Shown piece after piece: positions 34,901 through 43,724 of a stretch of DNA of 53,666 bases. The position numbers were made by a program, and so were the translations under genes. This DNA comes from Actinomyces gerencseriae DSM 6844 (lineage in GTDB: Bacteria > Actinomycetota > Actinomycetes > Actinomycetales > Actinomycetaceae). The first letter of the stretch is position 1. Each line of letters starts with the position of its first letter. Where the stretch lies: NCBI RefSeq assembly GCF_000429265.1, contig NZ_KE386871.1:1-53666 (forward strand), in the 5' to 3' direction. Below the pieces are notes generated by a model. It had not been told where the DNA came from. It was given only the letters and a program-made list of their open reading frames with translations, and searched no databases.

Positions 34901-34935
34901 GCGCGTCGTCGGGGCGGTGGGCCCCGACGACGCGC
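34901..34935 (+). terminator. Perfect 15-bp hairpin between glgE and treS
   Basis: GCGCGTCGTCGGGGC (34901-34915), loop GGTGG, GCCCCGACGACGCGC (34921-34935). It starts 7 nt after the glgE stop, has no U-tract, and lies 60 nt before treS. It could be a partial terminator, an mRNA-stabilising 3' end or a processing site that sets different levels of GlgE and TreS. Confidence 0.6.
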
Positions 34936-34995
34936 TGCGGCCCGACTCCGCTCGCCGCCCTCCCAGAAAGGTCACTCCACTCCCGAAAGGTCACC

Positions 34996-36885
34996 GTGTC
35001 CGTTCCCGCCTCCCCGGTCTCCGGCACCGCTCCCGTCCCCGGCACGCGCCCCATCACCCGCCCCGTGCCCGTGGTCGCACCCGTCTCGGGCGCGTCGAAC
35101 GCGCCCGCCATGACGGGGAGGGCCTTCGCGCCCGCGACCTTCATCCCCGGCGTTCCCGATCTTCCGCCGCAGCCCCGCCCCGGTCTGTCGGCGGATCCGC
35201 AGTGGTTCCGCACCGCCGTGTTCTACGAGGCGCTGCTGCGCTCCTTCGCGGACTCCGACGGCGACGGCATCGGGGACTTCCCGGGACTGGCCTCCCGTCT
35301 GGACTACCTGGCGTGGCTGGGCGTGGATGCGATCTGGATCCCGCCCTTCTACCCCTCCCCCATGCGCGACGGCGGCTACGACATCTCCGACTACACGGAC
35401 ATCGACCCGCGCTACGGCACCATGGAGGACTTCCGCGACCTGGTGCACCAGGCCCATGAGCGCGGCATCCGCATCATCATCGACATGGTCCTCAACCACA
35501 CCTCGGACGCCCATCCCTGGTTCCAGGCCTCGCGCAGCGACCCCGAGGGCCCCTTCGGCGACTTCTACGTGTGGGCCGACGACGACTCCGGCTACGCCGA
35601 CACCCGGATCATCTTCATCGACACCGAGGAGTCGAACTGGTCCTACGACGTCGAGCGCGGCCAGTTCTTCTGGCACCGGTTCTTCTCCCACCAGCCCGAC
35701 CTCAACTACGACAACCCCGCCGTCGTCGAGGCCATTCACGACGTCATCCGCTTCTGGGCCCGCACCGGCGTCGACGGCTTCCGCCTGGACGCCCTGCCCT
35801 ACCTCGTCGAGAGCGAGGGCACCAACTGCGAGAACCTGCCGGGCACGCACGCCATCGTCGCGGGAATCCGCGAGATGCTCGATCACGAGTTCCCCGGCGC
35901 CATCACGCTCGCCGAGGCCAATCAGTGGCCGGTCGACGTCGTGGAGTACTTCGGCACCCCCGAGGCGCCCGAGTGCACCATGTGCTTCAACTTCCCGGTG
36001 ATGCCGCGGATCTACTACGCCCTGCGCGAGGGCTCGTCGAAGGCGGTCCGCGAGGTCCTGGACGCCACCCCGAGCATCCCGGCGCACGGCCAGTGGGGCA
36101 CCTTCCTGCGCAACCACGACGAGCTGACCCTGGAGATGGTCACCGACGACGAGCGCACTATGATGTACCAGTGGTACGCCCCCGAGGACCGCATGCGCGC
36201 AAACATCGGCATTCGTCGGCGCCTGGCGCCGCTTCTGGACGCCTCGCGCGCCGAGACCGAGCTCGCCATGGCGCTGCTGCTGTCGCTACCGGGCTCGCCG
36301 TGCCTGTACTACGGCGACGAGATCGGAATGGGCGAGAACATCTGGCTGGAGGACCGCGACGCGGTGCGCACCCCCATGCAGTGGGACGTCTCGCCGAACA
36401 TGGGGTTCTCCTCGGCGCCCGATCCCGGAGCGCTCACCCTGCCCATCATCCGGGCGCCCGGCTACCGGCACATGACGGTGTCCACGGAGCTCCGGCGCCC
36501 CGACTCGCTGCTGCACTGGACCCGCCGCATGCTCCACGTGCGCCGCGCCCACCCCGTGCTGGGCCGCGGCGAGTTCCTCATGCGGGACACCACCGACGAC
36601 GCCGTGCTGGCCCACACGCGCCACGAGGAGGAGGGCCCCAGCGGAGAGCCCGGGGAGACCCTGCTGTGCGTGGCGAACCTGGCCGACTCCCCGCGCTGCG
36701 CGATCATCGCGCTGCCCGATCTGGCGGGCCGGACCACCACCGACGTCCTGGGCGGGGCGGCGTTCCCGGCGGTCGGGCCGGACGGCCGCCTGACACTCAC
36801 GCTGGGCGCCCGCGGCTACTACTGGTTGACTGTCGATCCCGAACGCAAGGAGGCGATGGGCGATGACACCCACCGAGTCGACTGA
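34996..36885 (+). CDS. treS: Trehalose synthase TreS
   Basis: GH13_16 enzyme that interconverts trehalose and maltose. It feeds maltose to the maltokinase encoded next and can form a TreS:Mak complex in mycobacteria. The 629-aa protein has a ~65-residue Pro/Val/Ala-rich head, then WFRTAVFYEALLRSFADSDG, a typical TreS opening. It has nucleophile D265 (GFRLDALPYL), acid/base E307 (TLAEANQWP) and D375 (RNHDELTLEM). GTG 34996 has GAAAGG 5 nt upstream; the frame is open further upstream, but that part is antisense noise over glgE. The last 23 nt overlap mak. Confidence 0.95.
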   Translation: MSVPASPVSGTAPVPGTRPITRPVPVVAPVSGASNAPAMTGRAFAPATFIPGVPDLPPQPRPGLSADPQWFRTAVFYEALLRSFADSDGDGIGDFPGLASRLDYLAWLGVDAIWIPPFYPSPMRDGGYDISDYTDIDPRYGTMEDFRDLVHQAHERGIRIIIDMVLNHTSDAHPWFQASRSDPEGPFGDFYVWADDDSGYADTRIIFIDTEESNWSYDVERGQFFWHRFFSHQPDLNYDNPAVVEAIHDVIRFWARTGVDGFRLDALPYLVESEGTNCENLPGTHAIVAGIREMLDHEFPGAITLAEANQWPVDVVEYFGTPEAPECTMCFNFPVMPRIYYALREGSSKAVREVLDATPSIPAHGQWGTFLRNHDELTLEMVTDDERTMMYQWYAPEDRMRANIGIRRRLAPLLDASRAETELAMALLLSLPGSPCLYYGDEIGMGENIWLEDRDAVRTPMQWDVSPNMGFSSAPDPGALTLPIIRAPGYRHMTVSTELRRPDSLLHWTRRMLHVRRAHPVLGRGEFLMRDTTDDAVLAHTRHEEEGPSGEPGETLLCVANLADSPRCAIIALPDLAGRTTTDVLGGAAFPAVGPDGRLTLTLGARGYYWLTVDPERKEAMGDDTHRVD

Positions 36886-38398
36886 TTCACCTGAACTCAC
36901 CGAGCCCGCCGGGCGCCAGGCCGGCCCGGCCCCGGTCTGGCCCGCCGACGCGTCGCTCCTGGCGGCGCTGGCCCCGTGGATGGCGCGGCGGCGCTGGTAC
37001 CCGCTCAAGGGGGGCTCCTCGCCGGAGCCCCGCGACCTGACCCTGATCGGCGACCGGGAGCTGGCCCCGGGTGTGCGCGATCTGCTGGTGGCCGTTCCCC
37101 GCGCCGGGGCCCCGTCCGTGCTCGTCCACGTGCCGCTGGTGCTCGAGACCGGCGACGCGCTGGCCCGCTACCGGGTCGACGGGGAGGCGCCCGGCGGCGA
37201 GGGGCTGACCGTCACGGGGCCCGACGGCGCCGAGACCGCCCTCATCGACGGCCCCCACCACCCCGCCTTCTGGCGGGCCTGGGCGCAGGCCGTCCTGGAG
37301 GCGGGAACCGTCCTGGACGCCACCGGCGCGCGCGCCATCGGCCAGCGCGCCGAACGACTGCGGGTGACCACCGGCGAGCAGTCGAACACCAGCGTCGTGC
37401 TGCCCGCCCCGGCATCCGACCGGGACGCGGGAGGGCCGGAGGACGCCGCGACGGACGGTCTCATCGTCAAGCTCCTGCGGGTGCTGGCACCGGGTCGCAA
37501 CCCCGACGTGGAGGTCTCGGTGGCGCTGGCCGGAGACGGCTGGGACCGGGTACCCGCGCCGGTGGCCTGGTCCACCTTCGAGTGGCACGATCCGGCCACC
37601 GGCGCCCGCAGCTCGACCGACTCGGCGGTGGCCTGCACCTTCATCCCCCGCGCCGACGACGGCTTCGAGCTGTTCTGCTCCCTGGCCGCCGACGACGACG
37701 GGCCGCACGGCCCGGTGCGCGCCAGGGCGCGGGCCCTGGCGGCGGATCTGGGGGCGACTACCGCCCAGATGCACCGGCACCTCGCCGCGGCCCTGGGCGC
37801 GGGCGCGCCGCAGCCGCCGGCCGAGCTGGCACGGGCCCTGCGCCGACGCGCCGCCTGGGCGCTCCAGGAGGTCCCGGCACTGGCCGAGCGCCTGCCCGGC
37901 CTTCACGAGGCGGTCGAGGAGGTCCCGGACCGGGTGGCCGGGCTCGACCGGCTCGACCCGCCCACCCGCATTCACGGCGACTACCACCTCGGGCAGGTCC
38001 TTCACGAGGTCGCGGACCCCGAGGCCGGCGAGGGCCGCTGGTTCGTCCTGGACTTCGAGGGGGAGCCGCTGCGCCCCCTGGCCGAGCGCAGCCGTGCGGA
38101 TCAGCCGTTGCGCGACGTCGCCGGAATGCTGAGGTCCTTCGACTACGCGGCCGCGGTCGGCGGGGTCGCCGACCTCGGCTGGCTCGACGCCGTGCGCGCG
38201 GCCTATCTCAGCGCCTACGAGGAGTCCTCCCCCGAGCGCGATGGAACCGGTCGGCGCGTCGCGACCACCCTGCTGGCCGCGCTCGAGCTGGACAAGGCCC
38301 TCTACGAGGCGGTCTACGAGGCCCGCAATCGCCCCGACTGGATCGAGATCCCCCTACGGGGCCTGCAGCGCATCCTCGACGCTCCCGCAACGGCGTGA
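36863..38398 (+). CDS. mak: Maltokinase (Mak/Pep2)
   Basis: ATP-dependent kinase making alpha-maltose-1-phosphate, the donor for GlgE. The 511-aa protein has an N-terminal cap with the RRWYPLKGG motif (residues ~42-50) and the aminoglycoside-phosphotransferase-like catalytic core: IHGDYHLGQVL with catalytic D373, and VLDFEGEP with metal-binding D397. The brace motif SNTSVVL is also present. It starts inside treS, with AAGGAGG 9 nt before ATG 36863, so the two are translationally coupled. About 100 nt separate it from glgB. Confidence 0.95.
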   Translation: MTPTESTDSPELTEPAGRQAGPAPVWPADASLLAALAPWMARRRWYPLKGGSSPEPRDLTLIGDRELAPGVRDLLVAVPRAGAPSVLVHVPLVLETGDALARYRVDGEAPGGEGLTVTGPDGAETALIDGPHHPAFWRAWAQAVLEAGTVLDATGARAIGQRAERLRVTTGEQSNTSVVLPAPASDRDAGGPEDAATDGLIVKLLRVLAPGRNPDVEVSVALAGDGWDRVPAPVAWSTFEWHDPATGARSSTDSAVACTFIPRADDGFELFCSLAADDDGPHGPVRARARALAADLGATTAQMHRHLAAALGAGAPQPPAELARALRRRAAWALQEVPALAERLPGLHEAVEEVPDRVAGLDRLDPPTRIHGDYHLGQVLHEVADPEAGEGRWFVLDFEGEPLRPLAERSRADQPLRDVAGMLRSFDYAAAVGGVADLGWLDAVRAAYLSAYEESSPERDGTGRRVATTLLAALELDKALYEAVYEARNRPDWIEIPLRGLQRILDAPATA

Positions 38399-38500
38399 GT
38401 GGGGGGAGATAAGGACCTCATCGCCCGCCTCCCAGCACGTCCCGATAAATCTCAGCACAAAGACTCCCCTCACCCGCCCCCCACATGGAAGAGTGTGACC

Positions 38501-40720
38501 ATGACCGATGTCGCCGCACCCGAGCCCGTCCCCGCCCGCACACCCGTTCACGTCGACCCCTGGGTCCTCGCGGATGTCGCCTATGCGCGTTACTACAATC
38601 CGCATGAGGTCCTCGGCGCGCATGTCGGGGAGGAGGGCGTCACCATTCGCACGGTGCGTCATCTGGCCGACGCCGTCGCCGTCGTCACCGCCGAGGGCAC
38701 CTTCCCCGCCGAGCACGAGCAGGACGGGGTGTGGGTGACCGTGGTGCCCGGTGATTCCGTGCCGGACTACCGCGTCAAGGTGACCTACGGGGAGGAGACC
38801 ACCACGGTCGACGACCCGTACCGCTTCCTGCCGACCCTGGGGGAGATGGACACCTACCTCATCTCCGAGGGCCGTCACGAGGGCCTGTGGGAGGTCCTCG
38901 GAGCGCACCTGAGGCACTACTCGGGCCCGATGGGCGAGGTCGAGGGCGTCGCCTTCGCCGTGTGGGCCCCCAACGCCCGCGCCGTGCGGGTCGTCGGCGA
39001 CTTCAACTACTGGGACGGCACCGCCTCGGCGATGCGCTCACTGGGCTCCTCCGGCGTGTGGGAGCTGTTCGTGCCGGGGGTGGGCGTCGGCGCCCGCTAC
39101 AAGTTCGAGATCTGCTTCGGCGACGGCTCCTGGCACCAGAAGGCCGACCCGCTGGCGCGCGCCACCGAGGTGCCCCCCGCCACGGCGAGCGTGGTCACCG
39201 ACCGCTTCCACGAGTGGGGCGACGACGACTGGATGGCCAAGCGCGCGGTCACCGACCCCCATGCGGGGCCCATGAGCATCTACGAGGTGCACGTCGGCTC
39301 CTGGCGCCAGGGGCTGGGGTACCGCGGGCTGGCCGACGAGCTCGTGCCCTACGTCAAGGAGGCCGGCTTCACCCACGTGGAGTTCCTGCCCGTGGCCGAG
39401 CACCCCTTCGGCGGCTCCTGGGGCTACCAGGTGAGCGGTTACTACGCGCCCACCGCGCGCTTCGGAACGCCGGATGACTTCCGCTACCTGGTCGACCGGC
39501 TCCACCGAGCGGGCATCGGCGTCATCCTGGACTGGGTGCCGGCCCACTTCCCCAAGGACGAGTGGGCCCTGGCCCGGTTCGACGGCACGGCCCTGTACGA
39601 GGATCCGGATCCCCAGCGCGGCGAGCACCCGGACTGGGGGACCTACGTCTTCAACTTCGGACGCAATGAGGTGCGCAACTTCCTGGTCGCCAACGCCCTG
39701 TACTGGATGGACGAGTTCCACGTCGACGGACTGCGCGTGGACGCCGTCGCCTCGATGCTGTACCTGGACTACTCGCGCAAGGAGGGCCAGTGGCACCCCA
39801 ACCAGTTCGGGGGCCGGGAGAACCTCGAGGCGATCAGCTTCCTCCAGGAGGCCACGGCGACGGCCTACAGGAAGAATCCCGGCACGGTCATGATCGCCGA
39901 GGAGTCCACCGCCTGGCCCGGCGTCACCGCCCCCACCGAGTACGGCGGGCTCGGCTTCGGGCTGAAGTGGAACATGGGGTGGATGAATGACACCCTGCGC
40001 TACCTCGCCGAGAAGCCCATCAACCGGCGCTACCACCACGGGGAGCTCACCTTCTCCCTGGTCTACGCCTTCTCCGAGCAGTTCGTCCTGCCGATGAGCC
40101 ACGACGAGGTCGTCCACGGCAAGGGCTCGCTGCTGTCCAAGATGCCCGGCGACCCCTGGCAGGAGCTGGCGGGCATGCGCGCCCTGTTCGCCTACCAGTG
40201 GTCCCATCCCGGCAAGCAGCTGCTGTTCATGGGACAGGAGTTCGGTCAGGGCACCGAGTGGAACGCGGAGAACTCGCTGGACTGGTGGATCCTGGACGAC
40301 CCCGGCCACCAGGGCCTGCTCCATCTGGTGAGCGACCTCAACCGCTTCTACACCGACTCCCCCGCGCTGTGGGCGGACGACTTCTCGCACCGGGGCTTCG
40401 AGTGGATCGAGGCGGGCGACGGCGACCACAACGTCCTGTCCTACCTGCGCAAGGGCACCGGGCCCGACGGTCGTGCCGACCTGGTGGTCTGCATCATCAA
40501 CTTCGCGGGAACCCCGCACGAGGGATACCGGGTCGGTCTGCCCTTCGCGGGCGAGTGGGACGAGGTCATCAATACCGACGCCCCCGAGTACGGCGGTTCC
40601 GGCGTGGGCAACCTGGGGCGCCTCGAGGCCGAGGAGCTTCCCTGGAACGGTCGTCCCGCATCGGTGCGGCTGCGCGTGCCCCCGCTCGGCGCGGTGTTCC
40701 TGCGCCCCTCGCAGAGCTGA
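38501..40720 (+). CDS. glgB: 1,4-alpha-glucan branching enzyme GlgB
   Basis: GH13_9 enzyme that introduces alpha-1,6 branches in the glucan made by GlgE. The 739-aa protein starts with an N1 CBM48-like module ([16 protein letters not shown]), then a second CBM48 ([20 protein letters not shown]). The barrel has YEVHVGSWR, nucleophile D414 ([15 protein letters not shown]), acid/base E467 ([10 protein letters not shown]) and [14 protein letters not shown]. The 53-residue nucleophile-acid spacing equals that of E. coli GlgB. ATG 38501 follows GGAAGAG; an in-frame GTG two codons earlier is possible. An AT-richer stretch at 38440-38460 upstream may carry an extra promoter. It ends in front of a strong terminator. 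Confidence 0.96.
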   Translation: MTDVAAPEPVPARTPVHVDPWVLADVAYARYYNPHEVLGAHVGEEGVTIRTVRHLADAVAVVTAEGTFPAEHEQDGVWVTVVPGDSVPDYRVKVTYGEETTTVDDPYRFLPTLGEMDTYLISEGRHEGLWEVLGAHLRHYSGPMGEVEGVAFAVWAPNARAVRVVGDFNYWDGTASAMRSLGSSGVWELFVPGVGVGARYKFEICFGDGSWHQKADPLARATEVPPATASVVTDRFHEWGDDDWMAKRAVTDPHAGPMSIYEVHVGSWRQGLGYRGLADELVPYVKEAGFTHVEFLPVAEHPFGGSWGYQVSGYYAPTARFGTPDDFRYLVDRLHRAGIGVILDWVPAHFPKDEWALARFDGTALYEDPDPQRGEHPDWGTYVFNFGRNEVRNFLVANALYWMDEFHVDGLRVDAVASMLYLDYSRKEGQWHPNQFGGRENLEAISFLQEATATAYRKNPGTVMIAEESTAWPGVTAPTEYGGLGFGLKWNMGWMNDTLRYLAEKPINRRYHHGELTFSLVYAFSEQFVLPMSHDEVVHGKGSLLSKMPGDPWQELAGMRALFAYQWSHPGKQLLFMGQEFGQGTEWNAENSLDWWILDDPGHQGLLHLVSDLNRFYTDSPALWADDFSHRGFEWIEAGDGDHNVLSYLRKGTGPDGRADLVVCIINFAGTPHEGYRVGLPFAGEWDEVINTDAPEYGGSGVGNLGRLEAEELPWNGRPASVRLRVPPLGAVFLRPSQS

Positions 40721-40778
40721 GACGGCGAGCGGCCGACGCAGCGGCCGCGATCCGGCGACCAACGCATGCGTCGCGAAG

Positions 40779-40811
40779 GGGGCGGCGACCGGATCATCCG
40801 GTCGCCGCCCC
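40779..40811 (+). terminator. Strong intrinsic terminator of the glgE-treS-mak-glgB operon
   Basis: GGGGCGGCGACCGG (40779-40792), loop ATCAT, CCGGTCGCCGCCCC (40798-40811), a perfect 14-bp stem followed by the T-containing tail TCCTTTC. It starts 58 nt after the glgB stop. Confidence 0.88.
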
Positions 40812-40820
40812 TCCTTTCGC

Positions 40821-40854
40821 CGAGATCGGTTCAGTTCCGCATCGAGATCGGTTC
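40821..40854. promoter_or_regulatory. Tandem 22-bp-spaced motif upstream of glgP
   Basis: CGAGATCGGTTC at 40821-40832 recurs at 40843-40854, offset exactly 22 bp. The spacer (AGTTCC) is also shared with the inverted copy before glgE (32717-32751). It is 380 nt from the glgP start codon, immediately after the glgB terminator. Either a shared operator or a small dispersed repeat. Confidence 0.6.
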
Positions 40855-41233
40855 GTACTCGCACCGAGAAACTGCGAACCCCGCACGAAGCAGAGCCGAT
40901 CGGCGGATCCCGTCGGACCCGCGCATGCATTCCGCGGTCGATGCTGGAGCCGATCCCATAGCCGGTCCGACCGATGGACCCGCGATCGATGCCCCGGCCG
41001 CCCCCGTGGCCGATTCCTGTGAGCCACCCGTGTCCGGAAAGACACCACCTCGACGAGCAAGCCCCGACCCGGGCCGCTAGGCTCATGATGTCGGCGAATG
41101 GGCCCGGTCGGTGGTGCTTCCGCGCCGCTCGACCCGCTCCTCTCTCGTTGTACACCTTTTCGGCACACCTTTTCGCCGCCGTTGCGCATCCGCAGCAACG
41201 ATGTCCCCAATGCAGTCTGACAAGGGAAGAAAG
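40855..41233 (+). other. Long glgP upstream region
   Basis: About 380 nt with no convincing gene; short frames on both strands lack conserved features. It contains loosely repeated AGCCGATC/GGACCCGCG phrases (40900-41000), a direct repeat ACACCTTTTCG at 41152-41162 and 41165-41175 (13-bp period), and GGGAAG ahead of ATG 41234. A long untranslated leader or multiple regulator sites are plausible. Confidence 0.45.
41152..41175 (+). repeat. Direct repeat ACACCTTTTCG x2 before glgP
   Basis: Two identical 11-bp units with a 2-bp gap, AT-rich against the background, 59-82 nt upstream of the glgP start codon. Possible operator or promoter element. Confidence 0.6.
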
Positions 41234-43597
41234 ATGACGCAGAACCTGGTCCAGACCGTGCCCTCCCAGGTGCGGTCCGTCTCGGGTCACCCCGCCGACG
41301 CCTCGACTCAGATGGAGGTGTGGCAGGGCCTGTCCGCCGCCGTCGTCGACGCCATTGCGGGCAACTGGCACGCGACCGAGCAGAAGTACCGCGCCGGCCG
41401 GATGGAGCACTACTTCTCCGCCGAGTTCCTCATGGGACGCGCGCTCCTGAACAATCTGACCAACCTCGGCCTGGTCAAGGAGGCGGAGGAGGCGGTGAGC
41501 GCCTTCGGCCAGAACCTCTCCGACATCCTCGAGCAGGAGCCCGACGCCGCGCTGGGCAACGGCGGCCTGGGGCGCCTCGCCGCCTGCTTCCTCGACTCCT
41601 GCGCCACCCTCGATCTCCCGGTCGCCGGCTACGGCATCCTCTACCGCTACGGCCTGTTCAAGCAGCTCTTCTCCGACGGCTTCCAGACCGAGCACCCCGA
41701 TCCGTGGATGGAGGAGGGCTACCCCTTCATCATCCGCCGCGAGGAGGCCCAGCGGGTCGTGCGCTACAACGACCTGGTGGTGCGCGCGGTCCCCTACGAC
41801 ATGCCGATCGTCGGCTACGGCACGAAGAACGTCAACACGCTGCGCCTGTGGCGAGCGGAGAGCATCGAGGAGTTCGACTACGACGCGTTCAACTCCCAGC
41901 GCTTCACCGACGCGATCGTCGAGCGCGAGCGCACGGCGGATATCTCCCGCGTCCTGTACCCCAACGACACGACGTACGAGGGCAAGGTCCTGCGCGTACG
42001 CCAGCAGTACTTCTTCTGCTCGGCCTCCCTCCAGGAGATCGTCGATGACTACGTGGCGCACCACGGGGACGATCTCACCGGTTTCGCCGAGTTCAACTCC
42101 GTCCAGCTCAACGACACCCACCCGGTCCTGGCCATCCCCGAGCTCATGCGCCTGCTCATGGACGAGCACCACCTGGGCTGGGACGACGCCTGGGGAGTCG
42201 TGTCCAGGACCTTCGCGTACACCAACCACACGGTGCTCGCCGAGGCGCTGGAGACCTGGGAGATCTCGATCTTCGAGCAGCTCTTCCCGCGCATCATGGA
42301 GATCATCCGGGAGATCGACCGTCGCTTCCGCGCCGACCTGACCGCCCGCGGGATCGGCCGGGACGTCATCGACTACATGGCGCCGATCTCCAACTCCAAG
42401 GTCCACATGGCCTGGATCGCCTGCTACGCCTCGTACGCCATCAACGGCGTCGCCGCCCTGCACACCGACATCCTCAAGCGCGACACCCTCAAGGACTGGT
42501 ACGCGATCTGGCCGGAGCGCTTCAACAACAAGACCAACGGTGTCACCCCCCGCCGGTGGCTGCGCGAGTGCAATCCGCGCCTGTCCGCCCTTCTGGACGA
42601 GGTCACCGGCTCCGACGCCTGGGTGAAGGACCTCTCCCTCCTGGAGGGCTACTCCGGGGCCGCCGACGACGCCGTCCTCGACCGCCTGGCCGAGGTCAAG
42701 CACGCCAACAAGACGGATTTCGCCGCCTGGATCGCCTCGCGCGAGGGCGTCGAGATCGACCCGAACGCGATCTTCGACGTGCAGATCAAGCGCCTCCACG
42801 AGTACAAGCGCCAGCTGCTCAACGCGCTCTACATCCTGGACCTGTACTTCCGCATGAAGGACGACCCCGACCTGAAGGTGCCGAAGCAGGTCTTCATCTT
42901 CGGCGCCAAGGCCGCCCCCGGCTACGTGCGCGCCAAGGCGATCATCAAGCTCATCAACACGGTGGGGGATCTGATCAACAACGACCCGGTCATCTCCAAG
43001 ACGCTCAAGGTCGTGTTCGTCCACAACTACAACGTCTCCCCCGCCGAGCACATCATTCCGGCCGCCGACGTCTCCGAGCAGATCTCGATGGCGGGCAAGG
43101 AGGCCTCGGGCACGTCCAACATGAAGTTCATGATGAACGGGGCGCTCACGCTGGGAACCCTCGACGGCGCCAACGTCGAGATCCTGGACGCGGTCGGGCA
43201 GGACAACGCCTACATCTTCGGCGCCACCGAGGACGAGATCCCCGCCCTGCGCTCGACCTACGACCCGCATGCCGTCTACGAGACCGTCCCCGGCCTCAAG
43301 CGCGTCCTCGACGCCTTCATCGACGGCACCCTGGACGACAACGGCTCCGGCTGGTTCGCCGACCTGCGCCGCAGCCTGCTGGAGGCCTCCTACGAGCCCG
43401 CCGACGTCTACTACGTGCTGGGGGACTTCGCCGCCTACCGCGAGACGAAGGACCGCATGGCGGCGGACTACGCCGATCAGCGCGCCTGGCAGCGCAGGGC
43501 GTGGATCAACATCACCGGTTCCGGCCGTTTCTCCTCCGACCGCACGATCAGCGACTACGCCAGGCTCTGGAACATCCGGCCCGAACCGATCGCCTGA
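41234..43597 (+). CDS. glgP: Glycogen phosphorylase GlgP
   Basis: PLP-dependent GT35 enzyme releasing glucose-1-phosphate from glycogen in the cytosol. The 787-aa protein is family length (short bacterial type without the eukaryotic regulatory head). Conserved blocks are YFSAEFLMGRALLNNL, ALGNGGLGRLAACFLDS, WEISIFEQLFPRIMEII and FNNKTNGVTPRRWL. The PLP lysine is K631 in GTSNMKFMMNGALTLGTLDG. ATG 41234 was chosen for GGGAAG 7 nt upstream and the match to the family start; upstream in-frame codons extend into the leader. Monocistronic, and convergent with the PTS EIIC gene. Confidence 0.96.
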   Translation: MTQNLVQTVPSQVRSVSGHPADASTQMEVWQGLSAAVVDAIAGNWHATEQKYRAGRMEHYFSAEFLMGRALLNNLTNLGLVKEAEEAVSAFGQNLSDILEQEPDAALGNGGLGRLAACFLDSCATLDLPVAGYGILYRYGLFKQLFSDGFQTEHPDPWMEEGYPFIIRREEAQRVVRYNDLVVRAVPYDMPIVGYGTKNVNTLRLWRAESIEEFDYDAFNSQRFTDAIVERERTADISRVLYPNDTTYEGKVLRVRQQYFFCSASLQEIVDDYVAHHGDDLTGFAEFNSVQLNDTHPVLAIPELMRLLMDEHHLGWDDAWGVVSRTFAYTNHTVLAEALETWEISIFEQLFPRIMEIIREIDRRFRADLTARGIGRDVIDYMAPISNSKVHMAWIACYASYAINGVAALHTDILKRDTLKDWYAIWPERFNNKTNGVTPRRWLRECNPRLSALLDEVTGSDAWVKDLSLLEGYSGAADDAVLDRLAEVKHANKTDFAAWIASREGVEIDPNAIFDVQIKRLHEYKRQLLNALYILDLYFRMKDDPDLKVPKQVFIFGAKAAPGYVRAKAIIKLINTVGDLINNDPVISKTLKVVFVHNYNVSPAEHIIPAADVSEQISMAGKEASGTSNMKFMMNGALTLGTLDGANVEILDAVGQDNAYIFGATEDEIPALRSTYDPHAVYETVPGLKRVLDAFIDGTLDDNGSGWFADLRRSLLEASYEPADVYYVLGDFAAYRETKDRMAADYADQRAWQRRAWINITGSGRFSSDRTISDYARLWNIRPEPIA

Positions 43598-43673
43598 TCC
43601 GTTCCGCGCCCCTCAGCGCCTTCTGCGCGCCCTCCCCCCCCCATCAGCGGTGGCGGGTCGGCGCGGCGCACGA

Positions 43674-43709
43674 CCGGCCCGACGCCCCGGATCGCGGGCG
43701 CCGGGCCGG
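43674..43709. terminator. Bidirectional hairpin between glgP and the EIIC gene
   Basis: CCGGCCCG (43674-43681) pairs with CGGGCCGG (43702-43709), and an inner CGCCC/GGGCG stem continues it after one A-C mismatch; the loop is 8 nt. It lies between convergent stops at 43597 and 43725. Confidence 0.6.
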
Positions 43710-43724
43710 CCCGGTCACCGGGTG

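Noticed and set aside
32803..34995. Open frame running through glgE into treS, suggesting a giant fused TreS
   Set aside because: The upstream part is an out-of-frame Arg/Pro/His reading of glgE. GTG 34996 with GAAAGG is the credible treS start.
40766..41080. Small gene (104 codons) between glgB and glgP
   Set aside because: It begins inside the glgB terminator, has no ribosome binding site, and its frame crosses the tandem regulatory motif; composition is not protein-like.
39038..43270. Very long minus-strand open frame (about 1410 codons) opposite glgB and glgP
   Set aside because: It is antisense to two unmistakable enzymes. Its translation is compositionally biased (Val/Asp/Gly/Arg-rich, no domain), the usual mirror of high third-position GC.
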